NCBI GenBank assembly: GCA_020638055.1
Contig: JACKJH010000002.1
Location: 186,001-250,000 of the forward strand
DNA: 64,000 nt
Source: Hyphomicrobiaceae bacterium
GTDB lineage: Bacteria > Pseudomonadota > Alphaproteobacteria > Rhizobiales > Hyphomicrobiaceae
Direction of reading: 5' to 3'
Part shown: one piece after another, positions 54,928 through 62,837 of the stretch
Layout: each line of letters opens with the position of its first letter
Position numbering within the stretch: the stretch's first letter is position 1
The notes under the pieces: generated by a model
Seen by the model: only the letters and a program-made list of their open reading frames with translations
What the model was told of the DNA's origin: nothing
The model's database searches: none
Program-made: the position numbers and the translations under genes

Positions 54928-55884
54928 ATGAACCTGCAACAGCTAAAGTACGTCCTTGCGGTAGAGGAAGAGGGATCGTTCGTCGCCGCGGCGGCGCGGT
55001 GCGCCAACACGCAACCAACGCTTTCAAATGCGATTGCGCAACTGGAAAGCGAACTCGGCCACAAGATATTCAATCGCACAACCCGGTCCGTAAAACTGAC
55101 GGCCTTTGGTGAGTCGCTGTTGCCGGTTATCCGGGAGATACTTTCGGGTATCGCGCGCATCGCGGAGCTGGCCGATCGTCATGGCCAAGGTGCCACTGGC
55201 ACGATAAAGGTCGGCTTCTCACCCGTCGTCGGCATTGAACAGGCAACAGGGGTTTTGCTTCGTTTTACGAAACAACATCCAGAAGTTTCCGTCGTCTATC
55301 GGGAGGAAAATCTCGACGATCTGTGCAAGCTCCTGCGCAATCAGCAACTGGATCTGGTTATCGCACCCGTCGACTTGCGATCCCCGGATCTTACAGACTG
55401 TGTCTACACACTCATCCAGAGAGATCCCCTGCTCTTCGTTCCCAACCAGTCGCATGAGAAAAAATGGTCGGAGTGCACGCAAGTCAATCTCGGCGAGCTT
55501 GCCTCGGAAGAGTTTGTACTCGTACCCGATGCATGCGGTCTCACGCGGGTCACCAAGCGGCATTTCAAGGATGAAAATATATCGCTGCACCGCTATCCGG
55601 GCGAAGCAAGCAGCTATCGTGTCGTCGGCGAATGGGCCGCATTGGGATTGGGCTCGGGTATTCTACCGGCCTCCAAGGTCGAAGTGGATTTGGCCGGTCG
55701 CACAGCAATACCGATCGTCAACAACGAACGGCCGGTAACGATTGATTATTTCGCATTCGGCAAGCCAAACACCGTCACGCGCGAACTGTTTGCAGAACTT
55801 TGGCAAAGCCTGATCGAAGCGCACCCCGAATCTGAGGTACAGCAGGTGCCGCAAATGGCTCCCCGTTTGAGCAATAGAGCCTGA
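54928..55884 (+). CDS. LysR-type transcriptional regulator
   Basis: 318 aa from ATG 54928 (MNLQQLKYVLAVEEEGSFVAAAARC); an in-frame upstream TTG at 54835 extends it without conservation. N-terminal winged helix-turn-helix (CANTQPTLSNAIAQLESELGHKIFNR) and a C-terminal effector-binding domain resembling OxyR/CysB-type folds (GFSPVVGIEQATGVLL, NQQLDLVIAP). Divergent orientation from mtoX suggests it senses a substrate or product of methanethiol oxidation. One Cys near 28 is in the HTH; no obvious OxyR disulfide. Confidence 0.93.
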   Translation: MNLQQLKYVLAVEEEGSFVAAAARCANTQPTLSNAIAQLESELGHKIFNRTTRSVKLTAFGESLLPVIREILSGIARIAELADRHGQGATGTIKVGFSPVVGIEQATGVLLRFTKQHPEVSVVYREENLDDLCKLLRNQQLDLVIAPVDLRSPDLTDCVYTLIQRDPLLFVPNQSHEKKWSECTQVNLGELASEEFVLVPDACGLTRVTKRHFKDENISLHRYPGEASSYRVVGEWAALGLGSGILPASKVEVDLAGRTAIPIVNNERPVTIDYFAFGKPNTVTRELFAELWQSLIEAHPESEVQQVPQMAPRLSNRA

Positions 55885-56006
55885 CCATAATTATTGGGCG
55901 GGGTTTCGCCGCCGCGCCAGCAACCTACACCCCGTTCGGCGAGGGTGTCACCCATGTCTTAGGTACGTTCTGTTACCCATGTCTCCGGACTGGACAAACG
56001 AAAAGA

Positions 56007-56082
56007 TGGTGCCGGCTGAGGGACTCGAACCCCCGACCCCCTGATTACAAATCAGGTGCACTACCAACTGTGCTAAGCCGGC
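56007..56082 (-). tRNA. tRNA-Thr (TGT)
   Basis: 76 nt with encoded CCA. Acceptor GCCGGCT pairs with AGCCGGC, D arm, anticodon stem CCTGA around TTTGTAA (anticodon TGT), T arm GGGGTTCGAGTCCCT-like. No genes until the IS200-type element. Confidence 0.95.
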
Positions 56083-56281
56083 GTTTTGGCCAGTTACTGG
56101 CCATCTGCGATGCCTTCATTACGGAAATTTCCGGTTTGGGCAGGTGCAGGCGCTCTTCATACTCGCTTCGGTACCGTTTCGCCAACCCCTTGCGATATTC
56201 GGTCTCCAGGGCCGCCAATCGGCCGCCTGGCCGCCATCTGGTGAATGAAGCCAATTGTTGTTGAGTCCGGAGGCAAAGAGG

Positions 56282-56316
56282 CTAGCGAAAGCGGGAGGCC
56301 CCCCGGCTTTCGCTAG
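56282..56316. repeat. G-type short palindrome
   Basis: 35 bp: CTAGCGAAAGCGGG, a short centre, then CCCCGGCTTTCGCTAG. CTAG at both ends; the right one is the start of the A1 element at 56313. This is one more YTAR-bounded module. Confidence 0.75.
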
Positions 56317-56375
56317 CTTTTTGGTTTGGTCGCATTTTCTGCGACGAACCGGTGTCCACTTCGTCGGAAAATGCT
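56313..56375. repeat. A1 half-element abutted by the IS200-type element
   Basis: A1 palindrome starting CTAG and running to GGAAAATGCT, where the usual CTAG end is replaced by GTGAACGACC and the subterminal hairpin of the insertion sequence. Confidence 0.8.
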
Positions 56376-56935
56376 GTGAACGACCACCGGCTAAAGCCGG
56401 TGGCTTCAGGTTACGGCTCAAAGCCGGATCGGTCCGCCCTACGGCGGACTATACGACCTTGAAGTCATCGTCAGGCTCGGGCGGCTTCTGGTTCTTGATG
56501 TAATCCATCCACATTTCATCGGTCACGTTTCCACTTGATGACACCCAATAGCCCCGCGCCCACAAATGTTGCCCCCAGTAGCGCTTACGCAGGCTTTTGA
56601 ACTCCGACAGAAGCTTGTGAGAGCTTTTGCCTTTCAGATACTGTACCGCACGGGAAACCGACAGGTTCGGCGGTATCGATACCAGCAAGTGGACATGATC
56701 CCGATTGATCGCACCGGCGTGGATTTGCATCTCGTGAGCACGTGCGATCTCCCGCACAAGCTCACGACAGCGAAGTCCCACATCGCCACCCAAAATCTCA
56801 TAACGATACTTCGTCACCCAGACCAAATGATACTTGCAGTCCCATACCGTATGACTGCCACGTTTGTAGTTCTCCATCCCCGGATGCTACGCATCCTGTC
56901 GCCTGAAGGCGAGGGGTTTACCGATCCCCTATAAG
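56376..56935 (-). mobile_element. IS200/IS605-family element (IS200 group)
   Basis: Contains one Y1 transposase gene. Subterminal hairpins are visible on both sides: CCACCGGC/GCCGGTGG near 56386 and CGCCTGAAGGCG at 56900-56911. No accessory tnpB. Such elements move as single strands and make no target duplication, so exact ends need comparison to an empty site; both ends are approximate. Confidence 0.8.
56449..56877 (-). CDS. tnpA: IS200-type Y1 transposase
   Basis: 142 aa. HUH motif at residues 61-63 (NRDHVHLL) and catalytic Tyr126 (DYIKNQ); N-terminus YKRGSHTVWDCKYHLVWVTK is the classic IS200/IS605 TnpA opening. No REP-specific extension, so it is not a typical RAYT protein. It appears intact. 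Confidence 0.93.
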   Translation of the reverse strand: MENYKRGSHTVWDCKYHLVWVTKYRYEILGGDVGLRCRELVREIARAHEMQIHAGAINRDHVHLLVSIPPNLSVSRAVQYLKGKSSHKLLSEFKSLRKRYWGQHLWARGYWVSSSGNVTDEMWMDYIKNQKPPEPDDDFKVV

Positions 56936-56985
56936 AGACTCTAAAAGTCCGGCGAACTTGGGGATTTCATGGATCTAAGTACGCA

Positions 56986-57402
56986 ATGAATGGAAGCTTC
57001 CACAAATTGCTGGTCAACCCGGTGACGCGCTTTCTGATCGTCGGCGCGGCGGCAACTGTTACCCAATTCGCAATTCTTATTGTTCTTGTCGAATTTGCCA
57101 ACGTTCCAGAGATTGCTGCGTCCGTTTTGAGCTATGGCGGTGGCGCTGTGTTGAATTATGCCCTGAACCGCAGTTTCACGTTCCGCTCAAACGCGGCGCA
57201 CCGAACGGCTGTGCCGCGTTTTGCCCTGATGGTCATCACGGGCCTGACGCTCAACACATTGATTTTCACCCTTCTTCATTCTGTCGGGCTTTATTACATC
57301 CTGGCCCAAGCCATCACTACACTGACTGTCCTGATATTCAATTACACGGTGGCTTCCAGGTGGGTATTTGTCGGGCAGGACCGCGCCAGGGACGAGCCTT
57401 GA
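56986..57402 (+). CDS. GtrA-like membrane protein
   Basis: 138 aa with four transmembrane helices. Seen: RFLIVGAAATVTQFAILIVL, SYGGGAVLNYALNRSFTFRS (the GtrA signature NxxxxRxxTF) and the C-terminal NYTVASRWVFVG. GtrA proteins are thought to flip or carry polyprenyl-linked sugars, but no glycosyltransferase gene is next to it here. A six-codon frame (56969-56989) overlaps its start. Confidence 0.88.
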   Translation: MNGSFHKLLVNPVTRFLIVGAAATVTQFAILIVLVEFANVPEIAASVLSYGGGAVLNYALNRSFTFRSNAAHRTAVPRFALMVITGLTLNTLIFTLLHSVGLYYILAQAITTLTVLIFNYTVASRWVFVGQDRARDEP

Positions 57403-57480
57403 AGTCGCGTGTTACCGAAATGCCGACGGCGCGCCTTCACGTTTTCGTCGTTCTGTAATGGCCGCCAGATAAACCACCTG

Positions 57481-57647
57481 CTAGTTTGCATTCCGATCCG
57501 ATGGAATCGGATCGGCGCTCTAGTTTCTTGTTTGGTCGCATTTTCTGCGACGAACCGGCGTCCACTTCGTCGGAAAATGCTTGTCTTTTTGGTTTGATCG
57601 CATTTTCTGCGACGAACCGGCGTCCACTTCGTCGGAAAATGCTCTAG
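57481..57647. repeat. A element with duplicated A1 (A2-A1-A1)
   Basis: A2 then two A1 palindromes in direct repeat, joined by TTGTCTTTTTGGTTTGATC. CTAG at 57481, inside, and at 57644-57647. The plan of A1 duplication repeats that at 12464-12586. Confidence 0.9.
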
Positions 57648-57766
57648 GCTTTGGCGCGCACATGCAACGCAACAATGCGGCAAGGTTAGAGAGGTCTTTA
57701 CCGGTTGCTGCTATTGTTTGTTTTAAGACTACCCTTCAAGCACCAATCCTGGAGCGTTACCGAGTT

Positions 57767-58183
57767 ATGCGTATCAAGAGCATTTTGACGGCACTTGCAG
57801 TGCTGTTTGCCATCGCCGTTGCCGTGCCCCAGCAGGCCTCGGCTGGCTTGTTCCGACATGACGGTGAGCGCGTTGCCACGCATCGTGTGCACCGCAAGCA
57901 CCACCATCATCATCGCCGCCACCATCATCGTCACCACCATTATCGCACCCACGCGGCAGATCCCTATCACTACCGGTACGAGAAGCGCCGTTATTATCCG
58001 GCTTACAATTCCGGTTATTGGATCCCGGCACGGCATTATCGCAGGGCCCGCAAGAGCTACCGTTTGCCGCCCTACTACCAAGCTTGGGGATATCCAAAGC
58101 GCGTCTACAATTGCAAACACCGCCGTCACGGTTGCAAGCTTCACCGGCACCACCGCCGGCATCATCACCACCGGCATTGGTGA
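57767..58183 (+). CDS. Secreted histidine-rich protein
   Basis: 138 aa. Clear signal peptide (MRIKSILTALAVLFAIAVAV...QASA). The mature part is dominated by His, Arg and Tyr: HHHHHRRHHHRHHHYR at about 45-60 and a C-terminal HRHHRRHHHHRHW, with two Cys (YNCKHRRHGCK). It could bind copper, nickel or zinc in the periplasm. A GGAG at 57751 precedes the ATG, and a hairpin terminator follows. No named family recognised. Confidence 0.8.
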   Translation: MRIKSILTALAVLFAIAVAVPQQASAGLFRHDGERVATHRVHRKHHHHHRRHHHRHHHYRTHAADPYHYRYEKRRYYPAYNSGYWIPARHYRRARKSYRLPPYYQAWGYPKRVYNCKHRRHGCKLHRHHRRHHHHRHW

Positions 58184-58221
58184 GGCGCTGCCTTCGTCTT
58201 GCCAAGTGCAGGTCATGAAAT

Positions 58222-58268
58222 AAATGCACAGGCTGACCCACAGCACACGGGTTGGCCTGTTTGCATTT
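58222..58268 (+). terminator. Probable terminator of the His-rich gene
   Basis: Interrupted inverted repeat AAATGCACAGGCTGACCC with GGGTTGGCCTGTTTGCATTT, about 40 bp after the stop, followed by CTTC. A long imperfect stem rather than a textbook U-run terminator. Confidence 0.6.
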
Positions 58269-58419
58269 CTTCAATCAGACGTTCTGTGATTGCGTTCACA
58301 TTCACGTCGGGTGACATGCCTGGCTTGTAGCGCTATGGATGCCGTATGGCGCTGCTTCAGTTCATAAAGGTAATGAGGGGTTGGCGGCATCTGCGGGATA
58401 CACGAGTTGCGAGGGTTTC

Positions 58420-58746
58420 ATGTCGCACCGATTCTTTCCAAGGACACTTCCCGGACAAGGCAATGCGCCCAGCCTGCTGGAATTTCTTGCCCTGCACTGT
58501 GCTCTCGGGGTCGCCTTCGGAATCCTCTTTGCCGCCGTCCTGATCCTGATAGATCTGGGTGGGATCAAGGGCCTACTGGTTGAAAGCTCCGACCCATTTG
58601 TTCCGATGCTTCTGCTTTTTGCGTCCTGCGCGCTAACCTTCGGTGCTCTCAAAATGGGCGTTGCCATCATGTCGCTGCCGTTGGAAGCGCCGGATGAAGA
58701 CGATAATGGCGAAGAACCGCCCGAGCCGCGTCAGCCCCGTATTTGA
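58420..58746 (+). CDS. Small two-helix membrane protein, unknown
   Basis: 108 aa from ATG 58420, with GAGGG upstream; 58339 is a longer alternative. Two hydrophobic segments (about 17-43 and 60-80: LEFLALHCALGVAFGILFAAV, MLLLFASCALTFGALKMGV) and an acidic, Pro-rich tail (APDEDDNGEEPPEPRQPR). No family recognised. Confidence 0.65.
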   Translation: MSHRFFPRTLPGQGNAPSLLEFLALHCALGVAFGILFAAVLILIDLGGIKGLLVESSDPFVPMLLLFASCALTFGALKMGVAIMSLPLEAPDEDDNGEEPPEPRQPRI

Positions 58747-58788
58747 AGGCGGCAAGTGACCGCCCTTTTCAATAACATCCCATTTCAC

Positions 58789-59667
58789 TCAATTGCGCGC
58801 CCGCCGCCGCATCGCCGACAAATGTAGCGCGACGGCTGCGGCGTTTGACACATTCAGGCTGGCGAGCGTCTCGGTCGTGCCTATCCGGCAAACTGTCGAA
58901 CAGGTCTCACGCGTGAGTTGCCTTAAACCCTTGCCCTCAGCCCCAAGCACGAAGGCAATTGGCCCGGTGAGCTGATGGTCTTCCAGAAGCGTTTCGCCTT
59001 CGCCGTCGAGCCCAATTACGGTGATACCTGCGGCCTTGAGTTCTTCGATTGCCCGGGCGAGGTTCTGGACCAGCGCCACCGGTATCAACTCGAGTGCGCC
59101 CGATGCCGATTTGGCAAGCGTGCCATTGAGGGGTGGCGAGTGACGCCGCGTTGTCATCAGTCCTGCTGAGCCAAAAACGGCCGCTGACCGCATCACCGCG
59201 CCAACGTTGTGGGGGTCGGTAACCTGATCCAGGATTATTACCGGCGCGCCGCTACCAGCGGCGGCGATGAGTTCTGAAATTTCCTGCTCGGCCAGCGCCT
59301 CGACCTCCGCAGCAACACCCTGATGCACCGTTTCGGCGCCAAGAAGCCTGTCGAGATCCTTCGGCCTGACACGCTCGACGGCCAGCCCGCGTTCAGCAAT
59401 GGCCTCTGACAGTCGATTTTCCGCGTTCTCGGTCGCCATTATGCGCGTGAACTTTCGTTCCGGGTTGGCAAGGGCTGCGGCAACAGCGTGAATGCCGAAG
59501 ATCACGATAGGGTCGTCCCACCCCGCACGGCCCGCCTTGTCTGAACCACCTCGTTGCCCATCATGCCTTTTCGGCGCGCCTTTGCTTGGACGTCCGCTTC
59601 GTCCGTGGTTTTGTGAGCCGGGCTTGCGCGGCCGGGAAACACGCGGTTTATCAGACGAAGAAGCCAT
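58789..59667 (-). CDS. rlmB: SPOUT-family rRNA 2'-O-methyltransferase, RlmB/TrmH group
   Basis: 292 aa from ATG 59667; a longer frame to 59754 is unlikely. N-terminal basic Pro/Arg/Lys-rich tail, substrate-binding domain (IVIFGIHAVAAAL, RVRPKDLDRLLGAETVHQGVAA), then SPOUT motifs 1-3: LDQVTDPHNVGAVMRSAAVF, LGAEGKGLRQLTRE and SNAAAVALH. Likely methylates 23S rRNA. It is near the tRNA-Tyr/tRNA-Gly genes, a common alphaproteobacterial neighbourhood. Confidence 0.88.
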   Translation of the reverse strand: MASSSDKPRVSRPRKPGSQNHGRSGRPSKGAPKRHDGQRGGSDKAGRAGWDDPIVIFGIHAVAAALANPERKFTRIMATENAENRLSEAIAERGLAVERVRPKDLDRLLGAETVHQGVAAEVEALAEQEISELIAAAGSGAPVIILDQVTDPHNVGAVMRSAAVFGSAGLMTTRRHSPPLNGTLAKSASGALELIPVALVQNLARAIEELKAAGITVIGLDGEGETLLEDHQLTGPIAFVLGAEGKGLRQLTRETCSTVCRIGTTETLASLNVSNAAAVALHLSAMRRRARN

Positions 59668-59769
59668 GATTGTCCTTGGCCATGATTGTCGTTGGGATGA
59701 GCCGGGGCCGGTATTGCGCGCCACATACCGGCCTGCTTTACGGCAAGGCAGCACCGATTGCCATAGCGC

Positions 59770-59848
59770 CTAACGTGGCGTCGCGCCTTAGTTGATCGAT
59801 GTTGCGGCATGCTGGGTATCAACTAAGGCGCAATAAACGCCACACTAA
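59770..59848. repeat. D-type palindromic element with perfect CTAA flanks
   Basis: Inverted ends CGTGGCG and CGCCACA with the same inner arms as the other D copies, and CTAA at both 59770-59773 and 59845-59848, consistent with a 4-bp YTAR duplication. It is followed by linker L (59845-59865) and then directly by A with no E module. Confidence 0.87.
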
Positions 59849-59861
59849 GCCAATGATTTTG

Positions 59862-59966
59862 CTAGAGCGCATTCCGATCCGATGGAATCGGATCGGCGCT
59901 CTAGCTTCTTGTTTTGTCGCATTTTCTTCGACGAACCGGTATCCACTTCGTCGGAAAATGCTCTAG
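59862..59966. repeat. Palindromic mosaic element, A type, after D-L
   Basis: Full-length A2-CTAG-A1 with CTAG at 59862-59865 and 59963-59966. The left CTAG is the unoccupied counterpart of the E insertion sites at 3358 and 46185. Confidence 0.9.
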
Positions 59967-60093
59967 TGGCAGGCATTTCGCACGCAGACACGAATGGCCT
60001 GACGATGGTGCGAGAGGCATGCGCGACTGATAATTCCTTTGTCGGATCATAGGCCTTCGGTCCAAACCGGCTGCGGACATGGGCCTGGAGCCC

Positions 60094-60187
60094 GTCCCGG
60101 ATTCATTGAATTTCTAACGGGTTCTTTGCTCTGAAAGTCGATAGGTTTTTCATGGCCAACCTTTACACTCATCGCCTAAACATGTTC
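60094..60187. repeat. Degenerate C-type element
   Basis: Eroded but recognisable: ATTCATTGAATTTC, AACGGGTTCTTTGCTCTGA, TTTTTCATGGCCAACC and CTAAACATGTTCC align with the 18548 and 3023 copies. Confidence 0.5.
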
Positions 60188-60296
60188 CAGGCGCGCAATT
60201 CCCACGCAAATCATGGCAAAAGACATGCCGTCTTGGTGTTTCGACAGGCCATAAGGGATTGACAGTCCGCCCTTCGGCTCGCATAAGACGGTGCTT

Positions 60297-60318
60297 GCCC
60301 CGCGGCGCTCTGCGGGGC
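60297..60318. other. GC-rich hairpin upstream of tRNA-Tyr
   Basis: GCCCCGC and GCGGGGC separated by eight bases, followed by GATTTCGTTT. It could terminate transcription towards the tRNA genes or be part of their leader. Confidence 0.45.
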
Positions 60319-60364
60319 GATTTCGTTTGGGTCTTATGGGCCTTGGACCGCTTCTGGCGGAACT

Positions 60365-60449
60365 GGAGGGGTGCCCGAGTGGCTAAAGGGGACGGGCTGT
60401 AAACCCGTTGGCTATGCCTACGCTGGTTCGAATCCAGCCCCCTCCACCA
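60365..60449 (+). tRNA. tRNA-Tyr (GTA)
   Basis: 85 nt including a long variable arm and encoded CCA. Acceptor GGAGGGG pairs with CCCCTCC, anticodon GTA in GGGCTGTAAACCC. It is 58 bp upstream of tRNA-Gly, probably one transcript. Confidence 0.97.
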
Positions 60450-60507
60450 GAACCGTCCTGCAGTATGATCCAAGGCACCGGCCAAGTGGTTAAGGCCCGG
60501 CGAACAT

Positions 60508-60581
60508 GCGGGTGTAGCTCAATGGTAGAGCAGCAGCCTTCCAAGCTGAATACGTGGGTTCGATTCCCATCACCCGCTCCA
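60508..60581 (+). tRNA. tRNA-Gly (TCC)
   Basis: 74 nt with encoded CCA. Acceptor GCGGGTG pairs with CACCCGC, D loop AATGGTA, anticodon TCC in CTTCCAA, T arm GTGGGTTCGATTCCCAT. Confidence 0.96.
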
Positions 60582-60688
60582 TTTTTCACTTGTCCAGCCC
60601 GGAGGCATGGGTAGGCGGCTCTTTGCTTAACCCAACAGCGGCTGCGCACTTGGAGCGCGACAGCGTGTGGTTGCGCCTCAGCACTTCC

Positions 60689-61237
60689 TCATTCGGTTGT
60701 ATATGGCCTAGGCGCTCCCTCGCCGATGGAATAGATGGTCCACGGCCCGTCTTTCACTCCGGGCATTCCTGGCGATCCTTGCGGCATACCCGGCAGGGCA
60801 ATGCCGCGAATTGCTGGGCGTTCGGAAAGAAGTTTGCGCACGGTGCGCACCGGGACGTGCCCGCTCACCACATACCCGTCAATGAAACTGAGGTGGCAGC
60901 CCTGGAAGTCTTTTGGAATACCTTCGCGCCTGCTCATGGCTGCAAGTTCGCGGGTCGGCTTAATGGTCACCTTGAAGCCGTTCTGGCGGAGGTAATCGGC
61001 ATAATCCTCACAGCAGCCGCACTGAGGTCTCTTGAAGATCGTGACATCCTGCGCCGCTGCTGCATTGACGAGAAATCCAAAGGCAGCGCCGGTGATCGCA
61101 CCAACCGCCAAAATCACTGCTAGAGCGCTTTTCGATCCGATGGTATCGGATCGGCGCTCTAGCTTTTTGGTTTCGTCGCATTTTCTGCGACGAACCGGTG
61201 TGCACTTCCTCGGAAAATGCTCTGGTATTGGCTTCAT
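60689..61237 (-). CDS. DUF411 copper-associated protein with repeat-encoded N-terminal insert
   Basis: 182 aa. The ATG at 61237 has GGAG at ideal spacing. Residues 1-5 (MKPIP) are followed by about 34 residues read from an A element (EHFPRKCTPVRRRKC through SKSAL), then a hydrophobic signal segment (AVILAVGAITGAAFGFLV) ending AAAAQDV. The DUF411 domain has the metal site CGCC (Cys73, Cys75, Cys76) and CHLSFIDGYVVSGHVP. Family members are CopG/CzcE-like periplasmic copper proteins. It is 41 bp downstream of the multicopper oxidase gene. Confidence 0.85.
   Translation of the reverse strand: MKPIPEHFPRKCTPVRRRKCDETKKLERRSDTIGSKSALAVILAVGAITGAAFGFLVNAAAAQDVTIFKRPQCGCCEDYADYLRQNGFKVTIKPTRELAAMSRREGIPKDFQGCHLSFIDGYVVSGHVPVRTVRKLLSERPAIRGIALPGMPQGSPGMPGVKDGPWTIYSIGEGAPRPYTTE
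61120..61225. repeat. A element inserted in frame in the DUF411 gene
   Basis: A2-A1 unit with left boundary CTAG (61120-61123) and right boundary CTGG (61222-61225). The net insertion is 102 bp, a multiple of three, and the coding frame has no stop. This is the only element in the window inside a protein-coding region. Confidence 0.9.
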
Positions 61238-61278
61238 TTCGTTCTCCGTCGCGTTTCAATTCGTGTCCGTTGCGGTTG

Positions 61279-62715
61279 TTACACAACGCGTACGACACCC
61301 ATCATGCCGGCGGCCTGGTGTTCGAGGATGTGGCAATGGAACATCCAGTCACCCGGGTTGTCAGCAACGAATGCGATTTCCACACGCTGGCGCGGGGCCA
61401 TAAGCACGGTGTCCTGCCATTCACGGTGCACGGTCGGATTGCCGTTGCGAGAGATCACCCGGAACGAATGACCGTGCAGGTGGATGGGATGATGCCACGC
61501 GGTATCATTCCGCATGTCGAGGATGTAGCTGCGGTCCTTTCGCAACGTCACGAGCGGATCCATCACGTGGCCGGTAGCGGCAACACCGTTGACGAGCCAC
61601 ATCTTTCCACTGCGCATCATCTCCATCATGTTGATCATGCCACCACCGCCCTCACCCATCATCATTCCGCCCATCATGCCGCCGTTGAAACGCACCTCGT
61701 GGCGTTCGGCAGTAGCGATGTCGGGCTCCGGCATGGTGTTGGCAGCGAGCGCAATTTCGCTGTCGAGCGGCGTGTCACGCAGCACGCTCTCGGCGTAGGC
61801 GAAATCAATCAGCCTGTACTCCAGACGGCGGTAGAACGGATCGGTGATCGTATAACGCTTGCCAGGTGCACCCATCATGTCGATGACGAGGTCCGCGCGC
61901 ATGGCGGGTCCGAGGACGACCAATTCGTCGGCCGGCGCGTGTGGTGTCACAGGTTGGCCGTCGAGCGCGATGACGCGTGGCTGATGGCCGGCGAAACGCA
62001 GTGCAAAAATCCGCGCATTGGCGGCATTGATGAGGCGCAGCCGGATGCGCTCACCGCGCCTCACGTCGAAGGTCTCGGGCACGTGGCCGTTTATCGTCAC
62101 GGTATTGCCCACCCGGCCGTTGTGAGCCGCATCGTGGCGGTTGCCAAAGTCGGATGCGATCTGCGCGTCGCGTTCCAGGCGCCAGTCGTCGAGTACCCAG
62201 GTCACTTCGCGATCGACGCTTATGGGGTTGTGTTCCTCGACGATCAGCGGGCCGTATAAGCCTCGTCCAATCTGTTCGGAACTGCGCTGATGGGGATGAT
62301 ACCAATAGGTTCCAGCGTCCGGCACATCGAATTCATAGGTGAACCTGCCCCCAGACGCTGGTATGGGCGCCTGCGTCAGATGCGGCACGCCATCCATGGC
62401 GACCGGCACGCGCAGCCCGTGCCAGTGAACGGTCGTTTCCTCGTCGAGAGCATTGTTAACGTCGATGCGCAGGCGATCGCCCTGCCGGACCCGGATTTCC
62501 GGTCCCGGAACACGTCCGTTATAGGCCCACACACGCGTTGCCGGATGCGGTGCCGGAGCAATCTGGCTGAGGGCTTGCGTACTGGTTTCGAGCGCAAATT
62601 TTTTGACCGGCGTTGCGCTGAGAGCCCAAGAGGGTAACGCTGCGGCAGCGGCCGTTGCGCCACCGACAAACAGCAGATCGCGACGCGAAAGCATGGCGCG
62701 TTGTGGCTTTGGCAT
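61279..62715 (-). CDS. Tat-exported multicopper oxidase, CueO/CopA-like
   Basis: 478 aa. Twin-arginine signal LSRRDLLFVGGATAAAAALP. Copper ligands: HWHG, WYHPHQ, HPIHLHGHSF and HCHILEHQAAGMMG with the axial Met region. A Met-rich segment of about 25 residues before the last domain (GGMMGGMMMGEGGGGMINMM) is typical of cuprous oxidases and binds extra copper. It probably oxidises Cu(I) and protects against copper. Starts at 62715 or 62694 are possible. Confidence 0.92.
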   Translation of the reverse strand: MPKPQRAMLSRRDLLFVGGATAAAAALPSWALSATPVKKFALETSTQALSQIAPAPHPATRVWAYNGRVPGPEIRVRQGDRLRIDVNNALDEETTVHWHGLRVPVAMDGVPHLTQAPIPASGGRFTYEFDVPDAGTYWYHPHQRSSEQIGRGLYGPLIVEEHNPISVDREVTWVLDDWRLERDAQIASDFGNRHDAAHNGRVGNTVTINGHVPETFDVRRGERIRLRLINAANARIFALRFAGHQPRVIALDGQPVTPHAPADELVVLGPAMRADLVIDMMGAPGKRYTITDPFYRRLEYRLIDFAYAESVLRDTPLDSEIALAANTMPEPDIATAERHEVRFNGGMMGGMMMGEGGGGMINMMEMMRSGKMWLVNGVAATGHVMDPLVTLRKDRSYILDMRNDTAWHHPIHLHGHSFRVISRNGNPTVHREWQDTVLMAPRQRVEIAFVADNPGDWMFHCHILEHQAAGMMGVVRVV

Positions 62716-62837
62716 GATGACATTACCTGATCAATTTCTCATAAGCGAACATTGTACACGGACACCGACCAACGCAACGACAGTGGCGCACTGCCAGCCG
62801 GCATTTGTCGCTGTCCTGCCGATCGGCAGTCAGTGCA

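Larger units (their letters stand above)
59668..60364. other. Intergenic region between rlmB and tRNA-Tyr
   Basis: No protein gene recognised. It holds D, L and A modules (59770-59966), a degenerate C-type module (60094-60187) and a GC hairpin (60297-60318). tRNA promoters must be in its right part. Confidence 0.5.

Noticed and set aside
56449..56877. RAYT (REP-associated) transposase that could mobilise the palindromes
   Set aside because: The protein has the standard IS200 N-terminus and length, its element has its own hairpin ends, and IS200-type enzymes do not create 4-bp duplications like the CTAG ones seen here.
57698..58246. A 182-codon minus-strand frame opposite the His-rich gene
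   Set aside because: It is the antisense of His codons (producing Met/Val-rich sequence) and has no independent support.
60383..60649. A minus-strand 88-codon frame over the tRNA genes
   Set aside because: It reads across tRNA-Tyr and tRNA-Gly; such tRNA-derived frames are a known annotation artefact.
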